From positions 372,001 to 436,000 of the forward strand of contig JAPPMF010000009.1 of assembly GCA_028819195.1 (NCBI GenBank): a stretch of DNA of 64,000 bases, written 5' to 3'. The notes beneath the pieces are model-generated. The model saw only the letters and a program-made list of their open reading frames with translations, did not search any database and was not told where the DNA came from. A program made the position numbers and the translations under genes. Below, in pieces: positions 8,805 through 16,784 of this stretch; within the stretch, counting starts at the first letter, position 1; every line of letters starts with the position of its first letter. The DNA comes from Bin55 sp028819195 (GTDB taxonomy: Bacteria > Pseudomonadota > Gammaproteobacteria > Pseudomonadales > Azotimanducaceae).

Positions 8805-9281
8805 ATGGGATTTGCTTTATCTGAAATAACCCTCACTAGTAGTGCTTTTCAGAATCTACGCGCCATTCCGTCTCAGTACACCGGTGAAGGATCTAATGTT
8901 TCTCCACAACTTTCCTGGAGAAATGTACCGGAAGATACCCGGGAGTTCGCGGTAGTATGCCATGATCCGGACGCGCCACTCATTACGTCGGTCAATTACG
9001 GTTTTGTACACTGGACGCTCTACAACATACCCGGAAGTGTTAGGACTTTATCCGAAGCCACTCCTGATCACACGACTGGGAGGAATGATTTCGGTGAATT
9101 AGGATACGGTGGACCGATGCCACCGTCTGGACACGGGATGCATCACTACTATTTTTGGATTCTTGCCTTAGATCAAGAATTAAATCTACCAGTCGGTTTG
9201 ACCATGGCAGAGTTGTTCGAGTTTATAGAACCCTCTGTAATCGCGATGAACCGACTAATCGGCACTTACGAACGTCAATGA
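8805..9281 (+). CDS. YbhB/YbcL-type PEBP (Raf kinase inhibitor-like) protein
   Basis: A 158-residue phosphatidylethanolamine-binding-fold protein of the bacterial YbhB/YbcL type. Signatures are the anion-pocket motif DPDAPLITSVNYGFVHWTLYNIP, the GYGGPMPPSGHGMHHYYFWILALD block, and the N-terminal phrase TGEGSNVSPQLSWRNVP. There is no signal peptide, so it is probably cytoplasmic like YbhB. The biological role of bacterial PEBP proteins is unsettled. Its stop overlaps the stop of the converging glycosyltransferase fragment by 7 bases. Confidence 0.9.
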   Translation: MGFALSEITLTSSAFQNLRAIPSQYTGEGSNVSPQLSWRNVPEDTREFAVVCHDPDAPLITSVNYGFVHWTLYNIPGSVRTLSEATPDHTTGRNDFGELGYGGPMPPSGHGMHHYYFWILALDQELNLPVGLTMAELFEFIEPSVIAMNRLIGTYERQ

Positions 9282-9808
9282 CGGTGGTTAACTGAATCTC
9301 GATAGATTGCCGCAGTTTGCTTCACCATCCGTTCCACAGTGAACTGTTTAGCTTGCTCCCATGCGGGTTGAAACTTTCTCTGTGTTTCGGCGAAATTCTC
9401 AATTACACACTTGATTCGTTCGGTAAGTAATGTAGTCGTTGGCTGGTCAAGTAAAAATTCCTCCGGTATCAAGTCCGGCGCGATACCGGTTTTTGTGGAA
9501 ATCACACATAACTCGAACTGTAAAGCTTCGAGAATAACGTAACTAAACCCTTCTCGGTGAGATGGGGCTATTAGTAGATCTTTACTTCGCATGACATCGA
9601 AGACTACTTTGGACTCTCCGATCAATCGAACTCGGTCACTCACGCCATTCTTTTGAATCAATGATTGCAAGTGCCCGCGTTCAGGCCCGTCGCCGACGAT
9701 ATCAAGTGGAATGGGAATCTTTTGCCATGCTTGAATCAGTCGATCGAAGCCTTTCACAGGTACTAAACGACCCACGGCAATAGCGGAGAGAGGCATTGTC
9801 TTTAACAA
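9275..9808 (-). CDS. Glycosyltransferase family 4, C-terminal half (frame-disrupted)
   Basis: This frame encodes the donor-binding Rossmann domain of a GT4 glycosyltransferase. It has AVGRLVPVKGFDRLIQAW, then IVGDGPERG, and the nucleotide-sugar motif APSHREGFSYVILEALQ with the E-x7-E pattern. It lacks any acceptor domain; that domain is encoded in the neighbouring frame at 9802-10245. The nominal start is a TTG at 9808 inside the upstream fragment's stop region. The junction VIPNG / AVGRLVP lies where an intact GT4 runs continuously, so the two pieces are most likely one gene broken by a single-base frameshift. Translational coupling across the 7-base overlap is an alternative. Confidence 0.75.
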   Translation of the reverse strand: MLKTMPLSAIAVGRLVPVKGFDRLIQAWQKIPIPLDIVGDGPERGHLQSLIQKNGVSDRVRLIGESKVVFDVMRSKDLLIAPSHREGFSYVILEALQFELCVISTKTGIAPDLIPEEFLLDQPTTTLLTERIKCVIENFAETQRKFQPAWEQAKQFTVERMVKQTAAIYRDSVNHRH

Positions 9809-10245
9809 CCGTTCGGTATCACGAAAAGTCGTGGGTGTTCAATTGCTGCAGCAACAGTTGAACTAACAGCAATCACTTCATGAAAGTGGCGGTAATGTAT
9901 TGTTTTAATGTTAGCGTTGTGAACGGTCAAAATACGTCGACTCGGTACTCGGTTTCTTATAAGTGAAACCACCTGTGCCGCCTTCCGACCATGGGCATGA
10001 ACGATATCAGGTCGAACCTGTCGAATGTTCTTGACTACTTCAGCAAGAAGCCTCGGATTGTAGCGCCACTGATCAAACTGAACCGGACGAAACTGTATTG
10101 TTTTAGGAAACCAGTCGGCATACGATTCATGGGCTAAAACAAAAACGTGGGTACTAGCCTGCGCAAGTCCCTGAGACAGATCGTAAACGTGCCGTTCTAT
10201 ACCTCCCCGGGTATTTGGTCCACTGATTGCAAAACACACACGCAT
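9802..10245 (-). CDS. Glycosyltransferase family 4, N-terminal half (frame-disrupted)
   Basis: The acceptor-side domain of a GT4 enzyme. MRVCFAISGPNTRGGIERHV carries the glycine-rich N-terminal loop (GGIERH) typical of LPS and capsule GT4 enzymes, followed by RPDIVHAHGRKAAQVV and ending VIPNGC before a TAA stop at 9802-9804. The frame extends to a TTG at 10272, but the ATG at 10245 gives the family-typical start. Together with the 9275-9808 frame the total length is about 325 residues, a normal short GT4. It is the last cistron of the rpe-gph-channel-amidohydrolase-hydrolase run. Sugar and acceptor unknown. Confidence 0.75.
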   Translation of the reverse strand: MRVCFAISGPNTRGGIERHVYDLSQGLAQASTHVFVLAHESYADWFPKTIQFRPVQFDQWRYNPRLLAEVVKNIRQVRPDIVHAHGRKAAQVVSLIRNRVPSRRILTVHNANIKTIHYRHFHEVIAVSSTVAAAIEHPRLFVIPNGC

Positions 10246-10268
10246 GGTTGAATTTGAGGCTGATTTTT

Positions 10269-11024
10269 TCAATCTACCGACTGGTTTGTGCGTAAACTTT
10301 CACTAATTCGCCGCGCCACCCACTTCAAACTAGTAGCGTGCGTGATGAGTTCATTTTCGTAACTAGTGGGTAACGTTATCGAGAGGCTGCCGTCAATATC
10401 CAATTCTTGAGGGTCAGTGTCAAACTTTTTAAAAAAACTGTCCTCTGCTACCTCACGAACTTTCCAATGAAACAATCGTACAGTCGGTTGTATACGCTTT
10501 GGAAGACTCATTTCGCAATTGCTAGAATCAAATAAATCATCTAGTACAGCAAGCGGAGTCGCTACTAGGTGCACATCACAAGCAATAGTTACCTGCCATT
10601 TAGATAGTAATTGGGTTAGAACCAGTCCACCCCAATCCCGACCGATAAACACTATGTGACCAAGTTTGGGAGATTTGTCAATTATTGCTAGAACATCAGC
10701 GAGAAGTTCCTTTGCACTCTCGGTTGGACAATCTTTAGTATCCCAGCGAAAAAAGTAAGTCTTGGTCGTTTCATTGTCTATTGTCTTGAGAGTTTCAATC
10801 CAATCATCTTGTCTAGCTGTTTGACCATGGACTGCGACTAGCATCGTGTCGTGTCCGCCGTTCGGAGGCTCAATTAAGTGCAACCCCGCAGGTAATGAAT
10901 CAAATTTCGATTTCTGTCTTTCGTCACTGCTTTGCAACTCAAATTCATACAAGTTAACCACCGGTGCCGTGCTCGCCATTGATACAAATAAAGCGAGCGT
11001 AATGAAGAGGAACAGTTTTAACAT
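10269..11024 (-). CDS. Secreted alpha/beta-hydrolase-fold protein with Asp in the nucleophile elbow
   Basis: A 251-residue protein with a clear signal peptide (MLKLFLFITLALFVSMASTA). The VHG oxyanion-type motif at 65-67 and HIVFIGRDWGG at 123-133 place it in the alpha/beta-hydrolase fold. The elbow reads G-R-D-W-G-G, so Asp130 sits where serine hydrolases have Ser; this is the arrangement of haloalkane dehalogenases and epoxide hydrolases. A late His (H229, in LITHATSL) could be the base. Overall similarity to those enzymes is weak, so function is open. It lies 32 bases downstream of the amidohydrolase on the same strand and ends 23 bases before the glycosyltransferase ATG. Confidence 0.6.
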   Translation of the reverse strand: MLKLFLFITLALFVSMASTAPVVNLYEFELQSSDERQKSKFDSLPAGLHLIEPPNGGHDTMLVAVHGQTARQDDWIETLKTIDNETTKTYFFRWDTKDCPTESAKELLADVLAIIDKSPKLGHIVFIGRDWGGLVLTQLLSKWQVTIACDVHLVATPLAVLDDLFDSSNCEMSLPKRIQPTVRLFHWKVREVAEDSFFKKFDTDPQELDIDGSLSITLPTSYENELITHATSLKWVARRISESLRTNQSVD

Positions 11025-11056
11025 AGTGTTGAGTTAGTAGGATTAACCGAACTTTG

Positions 11057-14000
11057 CTATGGTGTTTCAACTGGCCATACTTGTTGGAGATTGTCAGTTT
11101 CTCTAATGACACCACCTCGAACCACATAAAGCAAGTCATCGGAGGCACGTATATCCACCAACGGGTCACGTTCCAAAATCACGAGGTCGGCAAGTTTGCC
11201 AGGTTCAATAGTCCCAATGTCTTGTACTACACCAATCATTTCTGCTCCCGTCCGAGTCGCTGACAGAAGGGCTTCGTAATTCGAAAACCCACCACTAGCT
11301 AAACTCCACAGTTCCCAATGGAATCCTAGTCCTTGAACTTGTCCGTGAGATCCTACACCGACTTTACCCCCAGCTTTCATGATTCTGTACGCCTGTTGCG
11401 CATGAAACTTGTAGACATATTCTTGTTCGTGAACCCAAGGGGTTCGACGAAACTTCGAATCAAGTAATGATTGAGGTATGTATTGTCGAATCTTAGCGTC
11501 TTCTAATGGCGACTCTCGAGTGAGAAAATAGCCTTCAGCTTGTGGTCCACCATAGTTGACTAATAGTGTAGGTGTGTATGCGATTTCTGATTGTGCCATC
11601 AATTGGACTACATCGTTGTATAGTCCAACGACCGGAATGTTATGTTCATTACCACTGAATCCATCGATAGCATGGGTTAGAACAAGTTTCGTGTCTAATC
11701 CTCCTTCGGCGGTTGGCATGATTTCTAAGGCTTGGGACGCTTGCAGCAACCATTGTCGTTGTTCGCGGTTACCGATAAGGTAAGCTTTGATATTGTGTAC
11801 CGCATAGTTATCCGCGTAACGTTTGAGAATCTTTTCAGCGTGTTCTTTACTCTTGAACTTGTGGTGACTAAACACTCCTGGTCCGGTCGATAATAGTCGT
11901 GGTCCGACAATCTTGCCCGCGTCAAGCAGATCACTGTATTCAATAACATCAATCGTACTTGGTTGGACATCGATTGCGGTAGTTACACCGTATGCTAGGT
12001 TAGCCAGTAATGACCACATCCTAGGATCGAGAACGTCTCGGTACATCGCGACGTGCGCATGCGTATCGATATAACCAGGCAGAACGTATGCTCCGGCGAT
12101 GTCAATCAGAGTCGCGTCACTCGGAACTTCGACGTCTTGTCCAACAGCGATGATTCTGTCACCGTCGATTACAATCGTTGCCTCAGTCATAACTTCCGGT
12201 TGCGCTGAGTTCATGGAAATTACAGTTCCACCTATTAGAGCTACAACCCCCTCAGGTTCATGGCGCGCATGGTAAATGTCGATAGCTAGTCGGTGTACAG
12301 CCTCATGTTCTTCGAGTAACGAATTCTCAACTTTCTTGGTAGGAGAAGTCGGATCACAATCATGATCGACACTACCGTCGATAAACACACAATCAACAGC
12401 AGATTTGATTGTGTTCAAATAACGGTAATACAGTTTATTACCTACGCTCCAGTAAATGATTCGTGAATCTCTCGACCAGCCAAAATAATCTACTCCGACC
12501 TCCGTCAATGGGACTTGTGGAAATTTAGATTCTTTGATATTACTCTCGATCGACGGCAAAGGTATGTCGATGAGATTAAGAATGTAGAGTTGATTAGCAT
12601 GTTGAACTGCTACGTATTTTCCGTTCGGTGATAACTCGAGCGAGGTGGCAGGCACATCGTTTTCGTCGTAATAGATGCCAGGTCCTTTGACGATAACGTG
12701 GTATCGGAAGTCAGATCCGTCCAGTCGAAATGAAACTAGTCCCGAGTCACCCGAACGAAAGATTCCGGGATATAAATAAGCATATAGTCGATCAGATTCC
12801 GTCCCCCAATGGTGGTTCACTAATCCGCGAGCAGGTCTTACCACACGTCCTTGTTTATTAGGATCTTGTAAAAATATTTCGACGATGTCTGTACCAGGAG
12901 GATGACCAAAATCACTTCCGGTAATCTGACGTTCATGTGACAATCCTCGGAAAACAAAAATCGACTCACCAGACTTAGACCAAAGTGGTTGTGAGTAATA
13001 CGCGGCGTAGCGAGATACAATTTCAGGAGGTTGCCCAGCAGTCGCAGGGACGGTCCAAACCTGACCCTTTACACCGTCCCAAGTAACAAAAGCAAGTTTG
13101 TTTCCATCGGGCGACCAAGTCGGATAGGTCGCGTATTGTCCGTTTGTATCAACTTCCCAAATATCCCGAGATTCGATGTCATAGACGTGGAGTCGAGACA
13201 TTGCTGAAAACACAAACCGTTTATTATCTGGTGACATTTCAAGGAAACGAACCAATCGCACTTTGACAGGTCCCACACCCAAAGGGTACGGAAAGTAAAG
13301 CTGAGGTCCAACTTTTTGGTTGATTGACAATGAGAAGGGAATTTCTTGTGGTTGCAGAGGCTCGTGGGCGAATGCTTCATATACCGATTGTTGCCACACT
13401 TTTCCTTGGTGTGTGTAAATCAAGGTTTCGTCGTCCGGCGTAAACGCATAGTTAGGTAGAAGATCACGTGTATAGCGCGACTCTTGTTCATCACGCTGGA
13501 CTGTTTGTGCTAACCAAACATCAGCACCAGTCGTTAAGTTTCGAATTCGGAGTCCGGTTAAACCACTTTGTCGAGTTCCATAGACTAGATATTCGCCATT
13601 GTGTGAAACTTTTGGTTTAAACGCGCCCGACGACGACCCGGTCAGTCGATCTTCAAACCCAGTCCTCAATTCGCGCCGAATTATTTGCCACTGTGGGAAA
13701 GAAATGTTGTACCCAAACCCACCGTACTTACGCGCGTAGTAAAGGTATTTTCCATCTGGACTATAAACTCCACCCATCGCATTGTGTCGAGAACTGCGAG
13801 TAGTGGAACTGTTACGATTGGCTCGGGTTATCGCTATACCTTTACCGCCAAGTGTCGAATACGCCCAAAGTTCATAAGTACTCAAACCCCACGTGGTTCG
13901 GGACGCGATGACATGGTCGCCAGTGGGACTCCAATTTGGGGATGCAAAGAGTGCGTCGTCGGTCGAGTCTGACAAGGCTTGAAGATTCGATGCATCGCGG

Positions 14001-14341
14001 TCCATGATCCATACATCTTCTTTACCACTCCGATCCGAAATGAATGCAATTTTTGATCCGTCTGGTGAATAGACAGGTTGTGAATCAAACGCCATTCCGG
14101 AGGTCAACTGTGTAGCCTCACCGCCACCGATGGGAAGTTCGTAAAGATCACCTAGTGCATCAAGTACTATCGTATTACCGTCGGGAGCAACGTCAAGAGA
14201 TAGCCACGTAACTTCCTGGGTATCGAATTGTAATGTTCGAGTACCCGTGAGTGGTAACGACTCATCACAAATCAAGCTCCCTACAGTTACACACAGGATT
14301 GTGGTCACGATGAAAGTTGTGAACTTATGTTTAACTGGCAT
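11057..14341 (-). CDS. Secreted TolB-like beta-propeller / amidohydrolase fusion
   Basis: A 1094-residue exported protein. The ATG at 14341 (MPVKHKF) directly precedes a hydrophobic signal segment; an upstream TTG-type extension to 14380 is less likely. Residues from about 35 to 600 hold repeated WD40/TolB-type blades (YSPDGSKIAFISDRSG, WSPTGDHVIAS, WSPDGNKLAFVTWDG). From about 680 a metal-dependent amidohydrolase follows: an entry strand with GGTVISMN, the metal motif DTHAHV (H761, H763), LTHAIDGF, and IEPGKLADLVIL near the end. The position normally holding the catalytic Asp reads GSHGQ. Related propeller-amidohydrolases are annotated as peptidase- or imidazolonepropionase-like; the substrate is unknown. 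Its start overlaps the ion-channel gene's end by 11 bases, so translation is coupled. Confidence 0.88.
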   Translation of the reverse strand: MPVKHKFTTFIVTTILCVTVGSLICDESLPLTGTRTLQFDTQEVTWLSLDVAPDGNTIVLDALGDLYELPIGGGEATQLTSGMAFDSQPVYSPDGSKIAFISDRSGKEDVWIMDRDASNLQALSDSTDDALFASPNWSPTGDHVIASRTTWGLSTYELWAYSTLGGKGIAITRANRNSSTTRSSRHNAMGGVYSPDGKYLYYARKYGGFGYNISFPQWQIIRRELRTGFEDRLTGSSSGAFKPKVSHNGEYLVYGTRQSGLTGLRIRNLTTGADVWLAQTVQRDEQESRYTRDLLPNYAFTPDDETLIYTHQGKVWQQSVYEAFAHEPLQPQEIPFSLSINQKVGPQLYFPYPLGVGPVKVRLVRFLEMSPDNKRFVFSAMSRLHVYDIESRDIWEVDTNGQYATYPTWSPDGNKLAFVTWDGVKGQVWTVPATAGQPPEIVSRYAAYYSQPLWSKSGESIFVFRGLSHERQITGSDFGHPPGTDIVEIFLQDPNKQGRVVRPARGLVNHHWGTESDRLYAYLYPGIFRSGDSGLVSFRLDGSDFRYHVIVKGPGIYYDENDVPATSLELSPNGKYVAVQHANQLYILNLIDIPLPSIESNIKESKFPQVPLTEVGVDYFGWSRDSRIIYWSVGNKLYYRYLNTIKSAVDCVFIDGSVDHDCDPTSPTKKVENSLLEEHEAVHRLAIDIYHARHEPEGVVALIGGTVISMNSAQPEVMTEATIVIDGDRIIAVGQDVEVPSDATLIDIAGAYVLPGYIDTHAHVAMYRDVLDPRMWSLLANLAYGVTTAIDVQPSTIDVIEYSDLLDAGKIVGPRLLSTGPGVFSHHKFKSKEHAEKILKRYADNYAVHNIKAYLIGNREQRQWLLQASQALEIMPTAEGGLDTKLVLTHAIDGFSGNEHNIPVVGLYNDVVQLMAQSEIAYTPTLLVNYGGPQAEGYFLTRESPLEDAKIRQYIPQSLLDSKFRRTPWVHEQEYVYKFHAQQAYRIMKAGGKVGVGSHGQVQGLGFHWELWSLASGGFSNYEALLSATRTGAEMIGVVQDIGTIEPGKLADLVILERDPLVDIRASDDLLYVVRGGVIRETDNLQQVWPVETP

Positions 14342-15167
14342 GTTTATTCTCAAGCGCGTTTTGAACCCTTTGGAGCGCATCTCGAGTTCGCTGTAACTCG
14401 TGGACGATTTCTTCAGTGTGCAGTTCTTGTTTCAACTCTGCTAGTTGGTTTTCTCGCGCTTCCTGCACGTTCGTAACCACAATTCCAATGAACAAGTTAA
14501 TGATTACAAAAGTCGCAAGAACGACGAAGCTTACGAAGTAGATCCAAGCCCAACTATGATGGTCTAACGCGACATACATAATGTCAGTCCAATCTTCTAA
14601 GGTAACAATTCGAAATAGTGACAGCAATGAGGTCCCTAAATCCTTCCAATGGATCGGATCGATATCGTGAAACAAATGATATCCCGCGACTCCGTAGGTG
14701 TAAAAGATCACCGACATTAAAAACACGACGTTAGCCATACCTGGCAGGGAATGGAGTAGCGCGGTAACAAGTACTCTGAGTTGCGGGAATACCGATATCA
14801 AGCGGAATATTCTGAGTAAACGCGCAATTCTGGCGATCATGGCTAGTTGTCCAACTGCGGGAACTAGCGATAGAACAATGATTGCAAAGTCAAAGCAATT
14901 CCACCCGTCCTGAAAGTACCGCCACGGTTGTGGTACTTTTGCGATCATCTTCAGGATGGCTTCGATTATGAAGGCAATTAGGATCACGTTGTAAACAAAC
15001 GTGAACTCGGACGTAAAGCGAGTATTGATCCAGTCCGAAGTCTCGCAACCAACCATCGCAGCGTTGATAAGAATGAGTACTAGAATTAATGTGGTAAACC
15101 ACGTTGACGCGACAATTTTGTTGGTACGAGTGGAGAGGTTAGTTAACAACACGAAAGATTCATTCAA
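14331..15167 (-). CDS. Voltage-gated cation channel (BacNav/NaChBac-type) with acidic filter
   Basis: A 278-residue six-helix channel subunit of the bacterial Nav superfamily, active as a homotetramer in the inner membrane. S1 spans about 24-42, S2 57-75, S3 90-105. S4 has arginines at 113, 116, 119 and 122. S5 is about 145-165, and the pore helix and filter TLEDWTD lie at 189-195. S6 is about 212-234 (INLFIGIV), followed by a C-terminal coiled coil (about 236-275) typical of this family. Canonical sodium channels have TLESW; the extra Asp residues resemble calcium-permeable variants. The only available start is TTG at 15167, with no good ribosome binding site. It lies 11 bases after gph and overlaps the amidohydrolase. 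Confidence 0.9.
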   Translation of the reverse strand: MNESFVLLTNLSTRTNKIVASTWFTTLILVLILINAAMVGCETSDWINTRFTSEFTFVYNVILIAFIIEAILKMIAKVPQPWRYFQDGWNCFDFAIIVLSLVPAVGQLAMIARIARLLRIFRLISVFPQLRVLVTALLHSLPGMANVVFLMSVIFYTYGVAGYHLFHDIDPIHWKDLGTSLLSLFRIVTLEDWTDIMYVALDHHSWAWIYFVSFVVLATFVIINLFIGIVVTNVQEARENQLAELKQELHTEEIVHELQRTRDALQRVQNALENKHAS

Positions 15168-15178
15168 ACTAAGGAGAG

Positions 15179-15829
15179 TTACTCAATCAATTCTAGGAAT
15201 GAGTGAATCACTTTGTCAGCCCCCAGCGTCGCTACAGGAAGGTCGTCGTTATATCCATAAGGAACTAAGACTACTGGGCATCCTGCCGCGCGTGCACTAA
15301 GAACATCTGTACGTGAATCACCTATATATAACGTATTTGATGGGTTTGAGTGTAACTTCCCGCAGGCGTACTCAATTGGTTTAGGAGATGGTTTTTGCTC
15401 AGTCAAGGTGTCGCCACCGACAATCACCTCAAAAAAATTGCTTAGGTTCAATTTTTGGAAGAGTATAGTGGTGAGGTCAAAACGCTTATTGGTAACGACC
15501 CCCAAACGTGTTTTTCTCCGAAAGAGATACTGAATGACAAGCCTTACCGAAGGATACGGCTGTCCAACGTTAGCAATGTCAGCTTTGTAATACTTTAGAA
15601 AATCTAGATACATTGCTTCGATGACTTGTTCGTCTGGTGTTTTTTGTGATTCATTCAACAAAGCATTCGTGATCATCGCTTTAGCACCGTGTCCAACCCA
15701 TCGGCGAGCCAATTGGAGTGTCGCTGTAGGATGCTGCCATTTCGCTAGTGTTTTATTCAAAGCGAAGTGCAAATCTGGAGCTGTGTCGATCAATGTACCG
15801 TCCAGATCAAACAGGTAGGCGTCGTACAT
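15179..15829 (-). CDS. gph: Phosphoglycolate phosphatase (HAD family)
   Basis: A 216-residue haloacid dehalogenase-type phosphatase. Motif I DLDGTLIDTAPDL lies at the N-terminus with the nucleophilic first Asp. Motif II is the VVTNK segment, motif III the Lys in EQKPSPKP, and motif IV YIGDSRTDVLSA. The cap is the alpha-helical type of Gph. It hydrolyses 2-phosphoglycolate formed during DNA repair or oxygenation. It starts 5 bases after rpe ends. The rpe-gph pair is standard in gammaproteobacteria, where trpS or trpE often follows; here an ion channel follows instead. Confidence 0.93.
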   Translation of the reverse strand: MYDAYLFDLDGTLIDTAPDLHFALNKTLAKWQHPTATLQLARRWVGHGAKAMITNALLNESQKTPDEQVIEAMYLDFLKYYKADIANVGQPYPSVRLVIQYLFRRKTRLGVVTNKRFDLTTILFQKLNLSNFFEVIVGGDTLTEQKPSPKPIEYACGKLHSNPSNTLYIGDSRTDVLSARAAGCPVVLVPYGYNDDLPVATLGADKVIHSFLELIE

Positions 15830-15834
15830 TAATG

Positions 15835-16503
15835 CTAATTTTTCTGGTCGATTAACGCGCGCATCTGTGAAATTATGGTAGAGTAGTTGGCACTCGCAAA
15901 AATCGCCGAACCAGCTACAAACATATCCGCGCCAGCTCGTCGAGCTAGACCTATGTTGTCAACATTAATTCCACCATCGACCTCTAGCCGGATCGGACGT
16001 TCTGCTCGGTCAATCATAGATTTTGCGTCCGCTAGTTTTGGTAAACTCTCAGGAAGAAATTTTTGCCCGCCAAAGCCCGGGTTAACCGACATAACTAGGA
16101 TCAAGTCGATGTTGTCGATGATTGAATCTAGCACACCTAGTGGTGTACCAGGATTTAAAACAATCCCAGCGCGAACACCTCCGTCCTGTATTCGTTGTAC
16201 GGCTGCATGCAAATGCTGTGTAGCTTCCGGGTGAATCGAAATATAGGTTGCGCCGCTGTCAATGAAAGCATCGATCAACGATTCGACCGGGGTTACCATG
16301 AGATGAACATCGAATTCCACGGTACTGAATCGTTTTTTGAGCGACTGAAGAACCACTGGTCCGAAACTTAAGTTCGGTACGTAATGATTGTCCATGACAT
16401 CGAAGTGGATGACATCAGCGCCGGCATCGAGTACCGCTTGAATCTCATCACCTAGTTTCGAAAAGTCAGCGGAAAGAATCGAAGGTGCGATGAGAGAACG
16501 CAT
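15835..16503 (-). CDS. rpe: Ribulose-phosphate 3-epimerase
   Basis: A 222-residue TIM-barrel enzyme interconverting ribulose-5-phosphate and xylulose-5-phosphate in the pentose phosphate pathway. It begins SLIAPSILSADFSKLG. The metal-site motif HFDVMDNHYVPNLSFGP, the VMSVNPGFGGQKF phosphate loop, EVDGGINVDN and the final VAGSAIF are all intact. It is the first gene of the minus-strand run that continues through gph, the channel and the amidohydrolase, so the promoter should lie in the 281-base gap at 16504-16784. Confidence 0.97.
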   Translation of the reverse strand: MRSLIAPSILSADFSKLGDEIQAVLDAGADVIHFDVMDNHYVPNLSFGPVVLQSLKKRFSTVEFDVHLMVTPVESLIDAFIDSGATYISIHPEATQHLHAAVQRIQDGGVRAGIVLNPGTPLGVLDSIIDNIDLILVMSVNPGFGGQKFLPESLPKLADAKSMIDRAERPIRLEVDGGINVDNIGLARRAGADMFVAGSAIFASANYSTIISQMRALIDQKN

Positions 16504-16784
16504 ACGATTATTTTACGATTGAGCTAATACTCAATTTAGTGTTCAGGCACGTGAAATCAGGTTCGTATACGCGGTGGAAGTTGGTTCTAAAGGGTAAATC
16601 AATGAGAATACAGAGAGTATTTTGACTCTGACATGACTAGAAATGAAACCAATCGTAGGTCTATCCTGTTATCGAGGGAGCACAATATGGCGCTGAGAAC
16701 ACGAAAGTGACACTACGGCACATAACAAATTGTTCGTTTGGTACCACAGGTAAAGTAAATGTTCAGCAGACTGACTGTAAAATC

